From Romanomermis culicivorax (taxonomy: Eukaryota; Nematoda; Enoplea; Mermithida; Mermithidae), in assembly GCA_963922205.1 (NCBI GenBank), contig CAWUHX010000037.1, positions 1,054,001 through 1,118,000 on the forward strand: a DNA stretch of 64,000 nucleotides. The letters are read 5' to 3'. The position numbers and the translations under genes are program-made. Below, one piece after another: positions 22,481 through 34,681 of the stretch. The stretch's first letter is position 1, and every line of letters begins with the position of its first letter. The notes below the pieces were generated by a model. That model had not been told where the DNA came from, did no database searches, and saw only the letters and a program-made list of their open reading frames with translations.

Positions 22481-25405
22481 TGGATCGTCAGCGGTATACT
22501 TTTTGAGCTGGGCGATCAATGTTTGATTGAAACGTTCGACCATTCCGTTGCATTGAGGGTGGTACGCCGTTGTTTTAACTTTTCGAATTTTGAGAAGTTC
22601 GCAAATATCTTGCATGAGTTTTGACGTAAAGCATCCACCTTGATCGGAAAGGAGTACGAGTGGGCTGCCATGCGTGAGAACGACATTGTTGATAAAACAT
22701 TCCACTATTGTTGAAGCTTTTTGATCTGGTATCGGATGCGGGGACACGAATTTTGTGAAGTAATCCTGAAAAACAATAACATAGGGACGTTTTTCACCTA
22801 CTGGCGAAATGTTGACGATGTCGGTTGCCACGATTTCAAATGGTTGTTTGGGTTGAATTGGCAACAATGGCGGAGGCGGTGACGTGCGCGGCGTTGTTAG
22901 TTGGCAAATTTTGCAGGTTTTTATCCAATCTCGAACGTTTTCTTCCATGCGGGGCCACCAAAAGTGAGCTTTAATGGCTGCTAGCGTACGATTTGTCCCT
23001 TGATGGTTCAAAATTTTTGCGCCGTGGAATTGGTGAAGAGTTTGGTCGACCATGGAAGGGGGTACGACTAATTGCTTGACCTCTTTAAGTTGACGGTATA
23101 AAATTTGATCTTCGAGGAAGAAAATCGGTGGATGTTTGGCGGCGTTATCTGTTCTGAGGGTGGCGATAATTTTTGTTATGGCTGGATCTGCGGCTTGAGC
23201 TTTCAGAACTTCTTCGTGAGCGGCAATCGTAATGACCTCGGCCGGAGGCGATTCGTGGTCGGCATCTTTAGGCATTGAATTAGAGAGTGTGGGTGAACTG
23301 ATGGTCTTTCTCGTCATAGCACGAGTGATGGCGTTGATTTCGGCGTCGACTTCCGTGGGTAGTGAAGCCACTGCTGGGCGTATTTCGGGTACCGTTAAGT
23401 CGGTTTCCTTAGTTGCACCGGCAGGGTGAAAATTCTCACGGAAAATCGTAGCGGTCAAATTTTCAGCGTTCTGGATTGGAGATTTGTCGCGGTCATCTTT
23501 CCTGGACAGAAAATCAGCGCAAGCGTTATCTTTACCTTTAACGTATTCGACTTTGTAATCGTAGTCTTGGAGGCTGATTGCGAAGCGTTGAAGGCGTGAG
23601 TTTCGGTGTTTTTCGTCTTTGAGCCATTCGAGGGGCTTATGGTCGGTGCGGACAATAACTTTCTGGCCGTACACATAGTGGCGATACATCCGGAAGCCGT
23701 AGACAATGGCGAGGCATTCACGCTCAGTTGTACTGTAGCGGGTTTCGGCATCGGTGAGTACACGACTATTGTAGGCGATGACCCATTGATCGTTTTCGTT
23801 TTCTTGATACAAAATAGCTCGGATGGCTGTCGTACTGGCGTCGGTTTGAATAACAAATTGAGCTTTGCCATCGTAAACCGGGTAGCGGAGAAAGGGCGAA
23901 GACGTAAGGGCTGTCTTGATACCTTTGAATGCGGCGTAGTGTTCATCCGTGGCGAAGTATTGGGCGTCTTTACGTAGAAGTCCGTACAAAGGACTGGACA
24001 ATGTCGCCAAATTCGGGATGAATTGTTTGCACCATTGGACTAAACCTAAAAAACTCTGCATACCTTTTTTGGTCTTCGGAAATTCATATTCGGCGATAGC
24101 TTTGACTTTTTCCGGATCGGCGGCGATTCCGCGGGCGCTAAGTAGGTGTCCCAAAAATTTGACTTGCGGCGGCAAGAATTTGCATTTGTCGGGCGGAAGC
24201 GTGAGATTGGCCGCGCGGAGGGCGTCGAAAATAATTTGTAAATGTTCCAAATGTTCTTCGAACGAATTTGAGAAAATGATGATATCGTCGATGTAAATGA
24301 GGCAGATCTTCCAAATGTACGGGCGAAGGATTCTCTCCATTAAGCGTTGAAATTCGGCGGGCGCGTTCTTCAAACCGAACGGCAAAACTTTGAAACGAAA
24401 CAAACCTTCTTGGCAAATGAAGGTTGTTTTATCGCGGGACTCGGCGTCGAGGGGTACCTGCCAATACCCAGCTTTGAGGTCGAGCGTGGTGAAGAATTTC
24501 GCGTGTCCCATTGCGTCCAGGTAATCGTCGATGCGCCGAATCGGAAATTTGTCGCTCGGCGTAACGTCATTTATTCCGCGGTAGTCGACAACGGGTCTCC
24601 AAGAGCCGTCCTTTTTCTTTACCAAAAATAGCGGTGCCGTCCAAGGTGAGCGGGATGGTTCGATAAAATAATTGTCAAGCATTTCTTGAATATGACGGCG
24701 TACAATTGGTCTCTGCTCCATCGCGGCACGATAGTAATGGCGGGATACGGGCCTTGCGGTGCCGGTGTCGATGCTGACGGTCAACTCGCTAGTGATAGTT
24801 GGTTTGTCGCCGGGGAGGCTGAAAACATCGCGGTGCTGTCGGAGCATCTTGAGGGCTTTTGCTTTTTGCGCGGTAGAAACGTAGGTCTTTTCGGTCATTT
24901 TGTTCAGGGCGTATTCCAGCTTTTGTTGTGCGGTGTGGCCGGGGAATGATTTGTCTAGTGCGGCCAGCTCGTGGTCAGTTAAGTCCCGGTCGGCGGCAGC
25001 GGTTGCTATCTGACAATCGGCGTGGGCTTCGGAATACTCCAGCGTGTGCTTTGCCATCGCGATGAGCTGATTTGGTCGGAGTTTGATACTGTTGGGCGTA
25101 TTGTTAATGAAGAGAAGCGGACAATGACCGTTGGTGATGTTGACCACTGCGGTTTCGACGGGAAGTTCTGCGGCAACGCTATCCGTGGCGAGTGGTTGTA
25201 CGATAACGTCGGGCACTGTCGCCGATGTTGTGGGAAAAACGCTACTTTTGACCCATTGTTGGCAGTGTGGTGAAATCGAAACAGAAGCTTGGGCGAGGAG
25301 AAAAATCGGTTCGGCGAGCTCGGTAACCTCCAGCCGCCGAGGGGGCGGTTGGTGTGGACTAGGTTGAGCCTGCCGTATCGGTTGTTCAACTTCGATTTCT
25401 TCGGG
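22328..25405 (-). pseudogene. Pol: RT, RNase H and integrase core, element A
   Basis: In frame with the upstream gag-protease after a single TAA. Residues below count from the codon at 25216. RT spans about 180-360 with [12 protein letters not shown] (Asp246) and the catalytic YIDD at 308-311. RNase H spans about 450-570 with Asp459, Glu500 and Asp525. The integrase zinc finger is H-H-C-C with CKIC at 768-771. The integrase core has Asp799, Asp858 and Glu894, a D-D-35-E arrangement ([20 protein letters not shown]). All visible catalytic residues are intact. Together they would copy the element RNA and insert the DNA. The last ~54 codons before 22328 are out of frame because of the base loss near 22480. 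Confidence 0.92.
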
Positions 25406-27421
25406 TTAGCTAAAAATATCAGATTTATCGTCAGAAAAACTTACTCGTTCGTCCTCTGTTATTTCTTCTAAGACGTTATCGTTAGCGGCGTTTAAAAACA
25501 ATTCCGTTTGCGGGTGGACGGAGGCGATTACCTTGAGCGGCAGTTTAACGTCTTGAATTTCGTTATAATTGTCTTTGAAATTTAAAATGGCGTGGATATC
25601 GGGATGCGCGAGGAAGTCGGTTCCGATGATGCATTGATCGTTTCCGTCGTCGTCAAGGATTACACATTTGATCATGTGCTCTCCGAACGCGGATTCCATC
25701 GTAACGACTACCGGGCCGTGAGCATTGACTACGGCGCCATCGGCTACTTTGATTTTTCCACAAATCGGGAGTTGAAGCGATTGTTTGTCGAAAGCGCGTT
25801 TGACTAATCCTGATGAGAGGACGGAACATTGGGCACCTGTGTCGATTAGCGCGTGTGCTTTGACGGCTCCAATTTTGATTGGGATTTGAAAGGCTCTCGT
25901 AGAAGCGCACTTGCAGACAAACGATTTGGAAGATGGCGTGAGGTTATCAATTTGACAAATGGACGAGCGGATGTGACAGGGGTCTTGAAAAGCGCGGCCC
26001 GTTGCGTTCCAACGGACAATGCCGGGGCTAACAATCGGCGCGGCGGAGGCGATTTCTTTGGATGGAACAACCATATTGGCTGTTGACGTTGATTGATTGT
26101 TAACGCGTGTTTCGAGCGCGGGTATTGACGCCGTATTTGGTGCCGGAAGGGCGGGTAGGGTAATTTGCAATTCTGAAGATTGGGAACTAGCGCGCGATGA
26201 ATCTGTCGGCGTCGTGACGTATGGAGCCGGTGCCGCGTTGTAATGGATATGTTGTTCCCACGGCGCCGGGAATTGATGGTTCGGGTAAACGGCGTAGGTA
26301 TTCTGAACAAAATCATGTGGGTGTTGTATAGGGTTACCTTCATAAAAATGGTTTCGCGCGCCGCGGGCGTAGTTCGCGCCTCGTTGGGGCGGTCCTCCGC
26401 GGCAGGGTCGCCAATTGCGTTGTCCACGAACATCGTTTGAATTGTTTCGAAAATCAACTTGCCGTGGTTGGGCGGCGTAATTTGGGCAGTTTGGTTCAAG
26501 TCGGGTTGACTGTTGAGCGTTCTGCCGTTTGAGCCAGACGCAGTCTTTGGTATTGTGGGTGCGGGATTTGTGGGCGTCGCACCAAAGGCCTGTAGGTTGC
26601 GTCGTGCGTGCGCGGTCTCTGCTGGCAGATCGGTCGAAACGATTTGCATACGGCTCTCTGTTTTGAGATGGATGGCGCGGGCTTTGTTGCGGAGTGTTGG
26701 GTACCGTTTCTTCAGGGCGTTGTCGGGATTTTCGTTCTTCATAGTCGCAGTCGTATCGTTGGATTAGTTGTTCCAAAAGCAATTCCGTGCGCGGCGGTTG
26801 TGGCAGCGGTGGCTCAATTGCTTGTGGTTGAAAAGAGACGAATTTAGTGGGTTGCGGCGCCGAATTTTGCACCCTACGGTCCATTGAGGGAGAGCGCTCG
26901 CGGTAGCGATTTTGAGGGCGGTCCATGCTGCGGCGGCGTTCGAAACGGCGGTCAAACGGTTGCGGCGACTTCGGTGGTGGTGCGTCCGAATTGGCTTGAT
27001 TTACCAGAATGGGTCTTTCCACGGTTCCGATTTCGGCTTTAGTTGCATTGAGGACGCCACGGGCTTTGGCTACGGCGTCGGCCAATTGTTGAACATTTGT
27101 GAAACCCTTTGCTTGTTCGCCAATTGTTAGTTGATAGAAAACAGGCATTTTGGTCAAAAACGTGTCAATTACTTGTTTGTGCCAGAAAGTTTGATCTTCA
27201 TGCTGATACAATAGTTGTACATAAGTCATTACCTTACTCAGGAACGCGGCGGGTTCTTCTCCAGCTTCTGGGGTTATAGACGCAAGTTCGCGTTTAAGAG
27301 TCATCGGGTTGCAATCGGGCGCCAACTGGAACATGAGTAAGTGTTTGGCGTCTTCATACCGCCTCATATCTTGGATCATATCGCTCGGCGTATCGCGGGT
27401 GAGTCGGGGAAGGGCACTCAT
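25406..27421 (-). pseudogene. Gag capsid/nucleocapsid and protease, element A
   Basis: An open frame of 671 codons closed by TAA at 25406-25408, where B reads Gln and continues. It holds the C-terminal capsid helices ([28 protein letters not shown]) and a nucleocapsid knuckle [14 protein letters not shown] (C-x2-H-x4-H-x4-C, not the usual CCHC). After Arg/Gly-rich flanks comes an aspartic protease with DTGAQ at about 25833-25847, ADGAVV and [11 protein letters not shown]. The first ATG lies two bases after the stop of the upstream Gag part. Compared with D and B this is the middle of one Gag-Pol frame and not a separate gene. Confidence 0.88.
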
Positions 27422-27423
27422 CT

Positions 27424-28665
27424 TTACGTGGTTTGAGGCGTCGTAGCCGAACTCATTTTCAGTCGGATGAAGAAGCGTAACAGGCGTTTATTTGTTGTGG
27501 CGCCGTCGATAATCAGCGGGTGCATATTGTCAACGATTGTTTTGATGCGGCTATCTTCCTCACGATGAGACGTGCGCGGCATGTCGTACCGAGGATGCGG
27601 ATGTTCATAATAATCCTCGGGTGGGTAATCTGAGAAACCAAACTGGTTTGCCACGGGCGGTGGGCGTCTTTGAAGCGCGGAACGGTGTAAATCCTCGTCG
27701 GCGCGCGTAGTGCAGGCGAATTCGTTATTATATAAGGTGTCCGTCGATAGTGCTTTGGGTTTGACTTGGTTTGGTAGCCTGCCAAAGACTGGAGCCGGTT
27801 CAGTTTCACGGAGAGTTTCGTTTGGAATATAAATATCTCTTGTTTCCTCGCCGTGAAACCGTGAGGACACCGGCGGTGGTCTTGGTGTAGGCGGATTACG
27901 CGCGTGCGTTGCGGCGGCAGTTGTGGAAATCAATTGTTGCATTTGCTCGGCGAGTGCGGCGAAACGCGCGTTAGTGGCTTTTGTTTGTTCTTGTATTTCG
28001 CGTTGGACGCGTAATTGCTGGGCTTGGAATTGGTCGGAGACGGCGCCGATTATTTGATCGATGGTTTGTACCGTAGGGACATTGTTGGTTATACGTGCGG
28101 CGGCGGTGTTGAGTTGTTCCAGCGCGTCGCGTGCTTCGATTCGAAAATTTTGGACTTCGTTGGCGTTTGCGATGGCTAAACTGCTACGGTGATCGTTTAC
28201 TGAAGCACGGGTGGCGGCTGGGGCTTGCGGTGGTTCAAGATTGACAAAGGATTCGGAAGAGTTGGTTCTGGCGACAATTTGGTCATTATTACTTCGAGTT
28301 GGCGCGTTAGGCGGCGGCATTTGCGATGGGGGTGGCGCGTCAAGGCGATTTTCGGCGGCGGTAGGGAGGTTTTGATTCAGAGACCGCGGGGGTTGAGGAT
28401 TGTTCGTCGCCGCGGTTGCAGGAATGTGGGGTGCCTGCGGTTGTGCCGTCCCATCCAGCGCAGGAGTACTGAAATTAGACAAGGGCAGATTATGGGGCGG
28501 GAGGCTTACCGTGGGTACCGCTGTCGATTGCGTAATATTTGACGGTCGCGGTAACAGCATCTGATCAAAACTTAGGGCGCGGCGTGCGGCTGTGGCGGCG
28601 TTCGGAGAACTGGAACGCGACAGAAATCGAGTGAAGTCCGGCGGTGTGTGGCTTACCGTTGGCAT
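27424..28665 (-). pseudogene. Gag N-terminal part with coiled coil, element A
   Basis: Starts at the ATG at 28665 (413 codons). The frame stays open upstream into the LTR but without a better ATG. Layout: a Pro/Ser-rich N-terminus with a PPDF-type start, a predicted coiled coil (about [20 protein letters not shown] through [10 protein letters not shown]), a Pro-rich linker, then the first capsid helices ending [12 protein letters not shown] base loss near 27457-27461 throws the frame off, so it ends in TAA at 27424. B and E read on through this point apart from a shared TGA. The protein would form the particle shell. Confidence 0.8.
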
Positions 28666-28783
28666 CTTTTTTCGCAAGGTATAATAACCTCTTTTATACC
28701 CTTTGGCGCAGCTACGGCGGGGTCGAATTTTGAACTCTTTGAGTTTTTCCGGATGCAACGCAACAGTGGGGAGGGGCAACGTA

Positions 28784-28801
28784 CAATCCAAACGGTCACC
28801 A
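28784..28801 (-). promoter_or_regulatory. Primer binding site of element A
   Basis: One base after the 5' LTR, the element strand reads TGGTGACCGTTTGGATTG. The first eight bases are complementary to the 3' end expected of eukaryotic tRNA-Trp (GGTCA plus CCA). The match beyond that is uncertain. Confidence 0.65.
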
Positions 28802-28802
28802 G

Positions 28803-29394
28803 TGTTGTATCTTGGTTTGGTCGGGGCGGAGATGATGCAGCGGGAGCAGGATTGGGATTCCGAGGTTGCGTCCTTAATGTACGTGCGTCCCACGCCCACG
28901 TTTACCCGATAACCTAATTACTGGTACTTAAACCCCGACAATAATTAACCCAACAATTAAAGAAAAGCCTAGTTTCTTTAATTGTCTCCCTTTTGCTCAG
29001 TACCAAGAGACGAAGGAGCTTTCCTACCTATTTATTATTATATGATAAAAATATGAAAACTTACGTGACAAAAACGCGACGGGGGAGGCGAAGAGAAAGT
29101 AATAACAATAAATCGACTCCCACGCACGGGTGAGAAAAGACGAAAAGGCGTGGTGGGAGGCTGCTAATAAGAACTAGTGGTGGCCGGCGAGGCACACAAC
29201 TAGTAGGAAAAATAAAGGCACACAAAAAAATACGCTAATCAATAAGCGAATAGAGAGAGACCAGCGCACGCGTACCGACATGCGCTACAGTAAGATGGCC
29301 ACTGGTGGTCCGCGTTGCTCTCTCCACTTGCCACCTGCCGGCCTGTGACGCGTTTTGACAAAACAATAAAATCGACGGAAAACACACTACAACA
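28803..29394 (-). repeat. 5' LTR of element A
   Basis: 592 bp, near-identical to 15230-15821. It drives transcription leftward. No obvious TATA box was seen. The other target duplication copy (CTAC) follows at 29395-29398. Confidence 0.9.
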
Positions 29395-29398
29395 CTAC
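29395..29398. repeat. Target-site duplication of element A (CTAC, right)
   Basis: Matches CTAC at 15226-15229. Without A and one copy, the flanking ORF3 sequence of element C becomes contiguous. Confidence 0.85.
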
Positions 29399-31428
29399 CA
29401 CTGTTCCACCTTCAGTGCCACAACAAACGCCATTGGCACCAACAGTTCCAATTGTTGCACAATGGGTGCCTCAGCTGATTGCTGTGGAACTGCCCCTGAG
29501 GGTACCAATGGATGTGCAACATCCCCAAAAACCCAGTACCTCAACTGCTAACCTCGACAAACATGGCTAACCAATTCATAAACCTGCTCCTTATGAGCAC
29601 TCAATCAAATGAAAAACTCAATAACAAAAAGAAGTCAAATCCCGCAAAGCACATCAAACCCCTACGATGGATAAACAGCATGCTTGATGCACACCGCCGC
29701 CCAGTATGTTCCATACAGAATGCGGCAAAATGCTGAGCCAGTGTAAAATGAAAGGCCATGAGATACAGGCCAAGCAGAAAGAAGGACAAACTTCCGGTCA
29801 AGCCAGCTCAACCACTGATGCAACTGCCCAGCCAAAGGTCATTCGGGCTAAACATTCCATTACTCAAACAAAAACCCTACAGAGAGCAGTGCTGCCTCAA
29901 CAAACACCACCAGTACAACATTCTGATCCCCACTGATCTCCCCACAAATCGCATCTTGGCAATGACTGCCACTACCATGAACACGACCATTCCCATCGCG
30001 GTGATGGTGATACCTGAGATAGCCATGATCAAGATTGTTGCGGCAACACCCCACATCATTGCATGCAGAGTGAACAGAGGCATCACATTCACTCTACCAG
30101 TTTCTAGGAAGCCAATTATCAAAGCGCTTTTTGCCGCTCACCAACAAAATCGTGATGCGAAAATTCAATGCCCCCTCCAAGCGTTATAGAATCCAGGGCC
30201 ACAGCCGGAGTTCAAAGCTCTGCTGCCCCTGGCTCCACCCATGGATGTAGAGATGACTATTTCGAAAACAAAAATTACTACAAGGACTACAGCATCATTG
30301 CCCACCATGGCCTCGATGTCAGTACCTTCCATGACTGTCACCCAACTGCGGGCCATAAGCACCACCACTGCCGCTACCATGACCATTTCCACTTCCCAAC
30401 TGGCCTTGGTCATTACCACCCATCCCGTGCTAGGTGCTATCCCCCCGGCTGGTACAGTTCTACGTGCTGATCTGCAACTGCCGAGCCAGGCAGTTATACT
30501 GCCCAACTATGTTCACTTTTGTACTCCTGACCCGCCACATTTGATTATGCTGGCAATGCCGCATTACCCTTCTTGCATTGACCGGAATGTTGAGTTCTTT
30601 TTGCTGTGCACCAAGCAAGAAATGGTGCTGATCAATTTTTCAGCCGATTGGGCATTGACATTATCATTGCCATTCATGTCCGTGCCACCAATGCCTCATT
30701 GGCCATTTATCAGTATTTTCGAGATCATTTTCGCCCAAGCTACCTCAAACCCATCCACCTGTCTCTCCCGATGTTGCCACTCTCATTCTGTGATGGATTG
30801 CAGGCATTTGGGCCGAAGAACTCCAACCAACCATTTCAGGTTGTTCCTATACGAAGCCTGCGGCTTGGACAATCTATCTTGCTTGGTCCAGGCCTACAAC
30901 ACCACCATTGGGCTCATCGATTCCTGGATGGTGTACCCCCAATATACACCATTCCCTCTGCTGCCTGAAACCACTGATATCTATCCTATATTTTGCAATA
31001 TCACAGTGAAACAGATCATCCAGTCCTGAAGTTGGGATGCCACAACTTCTCAGCATGCTGGAATTTGCTCCTGCCACAACCTTTGCCAACTATGGGACTG
31101 CCATCAGACTGCCCAACTTTGGTTCCACTGCTGACCCACGACCTAGAGCCAATCCCCTATCGCTGATTCCCACAGGCACATGCACAGCATCCTCCCCTCA
31201 CAGGGCAGATGCCAACCATCACAGTGGCGCCCAGTGTCATTCGCAATCCAATTGCTACAATGATCAATATGATTTTCGTGGGGATCCTCCCTGCCATTGT
31301 GACAACCATTACCATGACATCCCCTATGATGATCATGACGATTATCAAAGCCACCTGCGTTCCGCCTCCTTGGGACCACCATCACCACCGTCACCATTAA
31401 TTCACCGCCAATTTTGTACAGTAATTTG
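29399..31428 (+). pseudogene. ORF3 C-terminal part, element C
   Basis: Continues the interrupted ORF3 of C in several frames. Recognisable pieces are a Pro-rich stretch near 29400-29560 and the Lys/His-rich region around 29590-29900. The C-terminal domain lies at 30480-31030 (QEMVLINF, then LFLYEACGLDNLSCLVQAYN and DSWMVYPQYTPFP), matching A at about 17000-16600. Conservation of this domain in old copies suggests it was functional. Confidence 0.75.
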
Positions 31429-31991
31429 GTTTTGTTTTTGTTTGTTTTTTCTCACCTTCTCTTTTCTCCCAGTTGTTCTTGCTAATCTTGTTTTGTGCTT
31501 TATTGTGTATACTAGTTTTCCTCAACACTGTGCAGCCCTTACCAGTTCAGTACAGTAAGCTTCTCCGAAATGTTCTAACACCAAATGCACCCGCCCTTGT
31601 AGGATTGTCCTTCTCGCCACAGCCTCATCATGTTTTGTCTTTTCGTCCCGGGAGCTGCTCGAAGGTAGTGGCTGGCCTCACCCTCCCATCCCCATGGACT
31701 TGTATGCTGGTGCGCTCCAGTATATCGGTGTGGACAGAGTGATGACTCGGGCTGGGGTGTTGCCGATGTATTTCAGCCTCACTAATTGTGGACCGAGTCA
31801 GGAGGCCTCACCCTATGCATCGCCAAATCAGCTCAAAACACTACAACAACTCCCTCGGCCCCACTGTGTGCTGCTGAAGGACACCTTTGGCCATCCAGTG
31901 ACCCCCTGTAATGGCAGAGTCCCTCTCCCTTGCCAGTTTTGGTTCGTTTTGTGATGATCGCTTAGGGCAATCTACCACAAGGGGGGAGGGG
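31429..31991 (+). other. 3' UTR and polypurine tract of element C
   Basis: Non-coding region with the long-form family 3' UTR (as in B and E), ending in the purine run AAGGGGGGAGGGG at 31979-31991, directly before the LTR. Conserved blocks include GCGCTCCAGTATATCGGTG and the stretch around CACTGTGTGCTGCTGAA. Confidence 0.75.
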
Positions 31992-32515
31992 TGTTGTAGT
32001 GTGTTTCCGCCAATTTTAGGATTTTTTCATAATAAGTTTGTTGATTGTTCAAAGACGCAGGCAGGTTCAAATTGGAGCGAACGACACGGAACATCCAGGG
32101 GCGTCTCACTCTAACTCAGATTCAGTATGCGTGCTGTGAGTTCTCTCGTGTATTATTATTAGTGTACTTTTGTCTACTAGTGTGCATCTCTGTGCGTTTT
32201 GTTGTACTCCCCAGCATGTGGGGCTCTTTTGCTATATTTTCGCCCATCCATGATTTGTATACGTAAGTGTGTTATTTTCATAGGTAGAATTATCAGGTGA
32301 GAGTTGTCCTCTTTTGGATTAAGCTCATTGGGAATTCGAATTAGGAAACTGAAGGTTTCCTAATTTGGATTATTTTATTGTTGGGTTTAAGTACTTTAAG
32401 AAGTTAAGCTTTTGGGTAAGCGTGGGTGGTGGAAACAAGTGCATTGAGCACAATCCCTGGACCCAACTCCTGCCTGCCTTCATTCACAGTCCCAACACAA
32501 TTTTCAAATACAACA
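31992..32515 (+). repeat. 3' LTR of element C
   Basis: Starts TGTTGTAGTGTGTTTCCGCC and ends TACAACA (524 bp). It is shorter and more diverged than the LTRs of A and B. The intact partner LTR is not in the window. Confidence 0.8.
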
Positions 32516-32799
32516 CTCACGATGTGTTTTGTATAGGTAAAGTAGCAGAGTAGCTAATCAGGTCCTTTCATTTTCCTGACTAGCCCAAGTCCCCAAATCT
32601 TATTTTGACAGAGTGCTCACATGTACCACCTCAGGACTGTTGTTTCATTCTTCCCTTCCTGCATAAAATTGAAATTTCAGAAATGTTCAGAAATGAAAAA
32701 ATCCTAGTATTTTTGTCACTGACTGTCACTGTTTCCATGAGAATTTCATCAGCAACTGTTCCTGATTCTACTCATACCAATTCAGAAATGGAAAAATCC

Positions 32800-34430
32800 T
32801 TGGCATTTCGACACCTGGTCTTCCCAGTGTTAGTCCTGCTAATTGGCAGGGTCTGCTTGTCGGCATGCCTGTCTGCACTTGGCCCCATATTCGGCATCTT
32901 CTGGGGCTGTGGCCACTTTTCGCATGTCTTCAATGATGCAGTCCAACCACTGTTTCTTTGGTCATTCCTCATAGCCATTGGCCCTGAGGGTTCAGTCACA
33001 TCACCATATGTGCCACCGAGTTCTCATTGCTTCTCATTATGTGTCCATACCACCATAACCTTCCTTCTCACATCTTTTCGGTAATTGGTGCTACACCCAT
33101 GCACCTTTGAAGGTCATTGTATGGTCGAATCTTGTTAAGCCAAGGGCCCATCTTAGCAACTTTGTTTCTATAACCTGGAGCACCTGTTCATTCTTGGACG
33201 ACCCATAGAAGGCGACAGGGCAGACCGTGGTCTTGTAGACTTTAGCTTTAAATTGGATTGGCATCATTTTCTTTAGGTCTTCTCCACTGATGTTGATGGT
33301 TTCATTGGTTTGCAGGCCACACTTCATATGGTCAGTCTTCTTGATGTTCAGCCTCAATCCATTTTCATCCAATTGGTTGTTCTATTGCTGCATTTGGTGC
33401 TGGAGTTCTCGCCATTCTTCATCCACCAGAAGGATGTCATCAGCCTAAAGTAGCAACCAGAGGTGTGGTGTTTGGAGGTCAGCTGTCACCATGTCCATGC
33501 AGAGCACAAAGAGCAGAGGCGAGAGAGCCGACCCCTGGTGAATGCTGATGTTGATGTCAAAAGGTGATGAAGTGCCCACAGGGCATCTGACAGCACTAGT
33601 GACACTATGGTAAAGCAGTTTGACCCACTAGACATAGGTCTCAGGTACATTGTGCGATCATGGGGCATGCCAAATGAGAGTATGGGGGATCGGGTTGAAC
33701 GCCTTTTCCAGGTCCAGAAAGGCCATATGGACTGGCTTGTTCTTCTCCTGCTGCTTCTCTATGAGCAGCCTGGCAGCATGGATAACATCTGTTGTCCCAC
33801 ATCTCTTCACAAAGCAGCACTGGTTTCATGTGATATTGATAATCTTGTGGAGCCTCGCATCAAGGACCCTCTCAAAGATCTTCATCACATGGCAAAGGAG
33901 GTGGATCAGCTGGTTGTTGGAGCACTCCACAACATTGCCTTTGCCCTTCCATATTGGCACCATGATATTAGTTGTCCAAATTGGCAGGACAGTGCCCTCT
34001 TCAGTGATGCAGTTGAAGAGGCTGGCTAGAATGTTGGCTCATCGATGGCTGAGGATCTTCCACACTTCAGTTGGGATGTCGTCAGGTCCAGTGGCCTTGC
34101 CATTCTTCATCCTCTTGACTGCAGCTTCAACTTCTGCTGTGGTGATTAGCAGAACTGGTCCAGGGATTGGGTCGGTGCTTTGAATCAGCAGGTGGGAAAT
34201 CCTTCATTGCAGATACCCCAGAAGTAGTCTCTCCACCTTTAAGAATGGCATGAGGGTCCCATAGAACCTTGTAGCTGCTGCCTTTGATGTGCTTGACTTG
34301 GCCAATATCCTGTGTTGCTCCGTGTCCTGCACTGGCCAGGTGGTAGATCATGTTTGATTGTTCAGGCTTATCCAGCTCTTCAAACAGCTGGTCAAAGTGT
34401 GCAGCTTTTGCCACTGCCAACTGCTGATTT
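32800..34430 (-). pseudogene. RTE reverse transcriptase fragment
   Basis: Pieces in order: FDQLFEELDKPEQSNMIYHL, MKNGKATGPDDIPTEVWKI, AFLDLEKAF (RT motif A Asp), a destroyed active-site box region, then IETKLLRWALGLTRFD near 33100 and GRLWWYGHIMRSNEN near 33000. Stops and shifts are frequent, so no activity is expected. Confidence 0.8.
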
Positions 34431-34681
34431 GAGGTTCTTGTACTGTTGGTAGTCCCCGTCAGTTCAAGAATGGTGCCATGCCTTTAATGCCAGCTTCTTT
34501 TTGTTGACTGATACTTGTACTTCCTCATTCCACCACTATATTTGCTTATCAATAAATTTCTTCCCTAGTCTTGTCTCACCAAGAACGTCATGTGCCACCT
34601 GGTGAATCTCACTGGCCGCATCCTCTCAGATAGCTATCGCCTGCTGGTTGGGGTCCACATTGATCATATCGAGGCGAGCCA

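Larger units (their letters stand above)
15230..29394 (-). mobile_element. Element A: near-complete Ty3/gypsy element with ORF3
   Basis: A 14,165-bp element on the minus strand with two 592-bp LTRs (TGTTGTA...TACAACA), a CTAC target duplication, and a primer site beginning TGGTGACC. It carries a polypurine tract, Gag-Pol and a split ORF3. By eye the LTRs differ at about 11 of 592 positions (about 98% identity), so it is fairly young. I see six lesions compared with sister copies. In gag-pol they are a base loss near 27457-27461, TAA at 25406-25408, a base loss near 22478-22483 and TAG at 22455-22457. In ORF3 they are a base loss near 20703 and TAG at 19233-19235. The tRNA-Trp-like primer site and the unusual Gag knuckle recall the CsRn1 clade of gypsy elements. 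That assignment is an inference. Confidence 0.9.
14056..32515 (+). mobile_element. Element C: old gypsy remnant split by element A
   Basis: Plus-strand sequence of the A/B family begins in the middle of ORF3 at about 14056. It is interrupted at 15229 by element A, resumes at 29399, and runs through the rest of ORF3 and the 3' UTR to a 3' LTR ending at 32515. The 5' LTR, gag and pol are absent. It is clearly older than A: frames are broken every few hundred bases, and A uses it as a landing site. Confidence 0.8.

Noticed and set aside
28666-28899. N-terminal extension of Gag into the 5' LTR
   Set aside because: The frame is open but begins without ATG inside the LTR. The first ATG (28665) starts the conserved protein.
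29315-30189. Small plus-strand ORFs as host genes
   Set aside because: They match frame-shifted ORF3 of element C.
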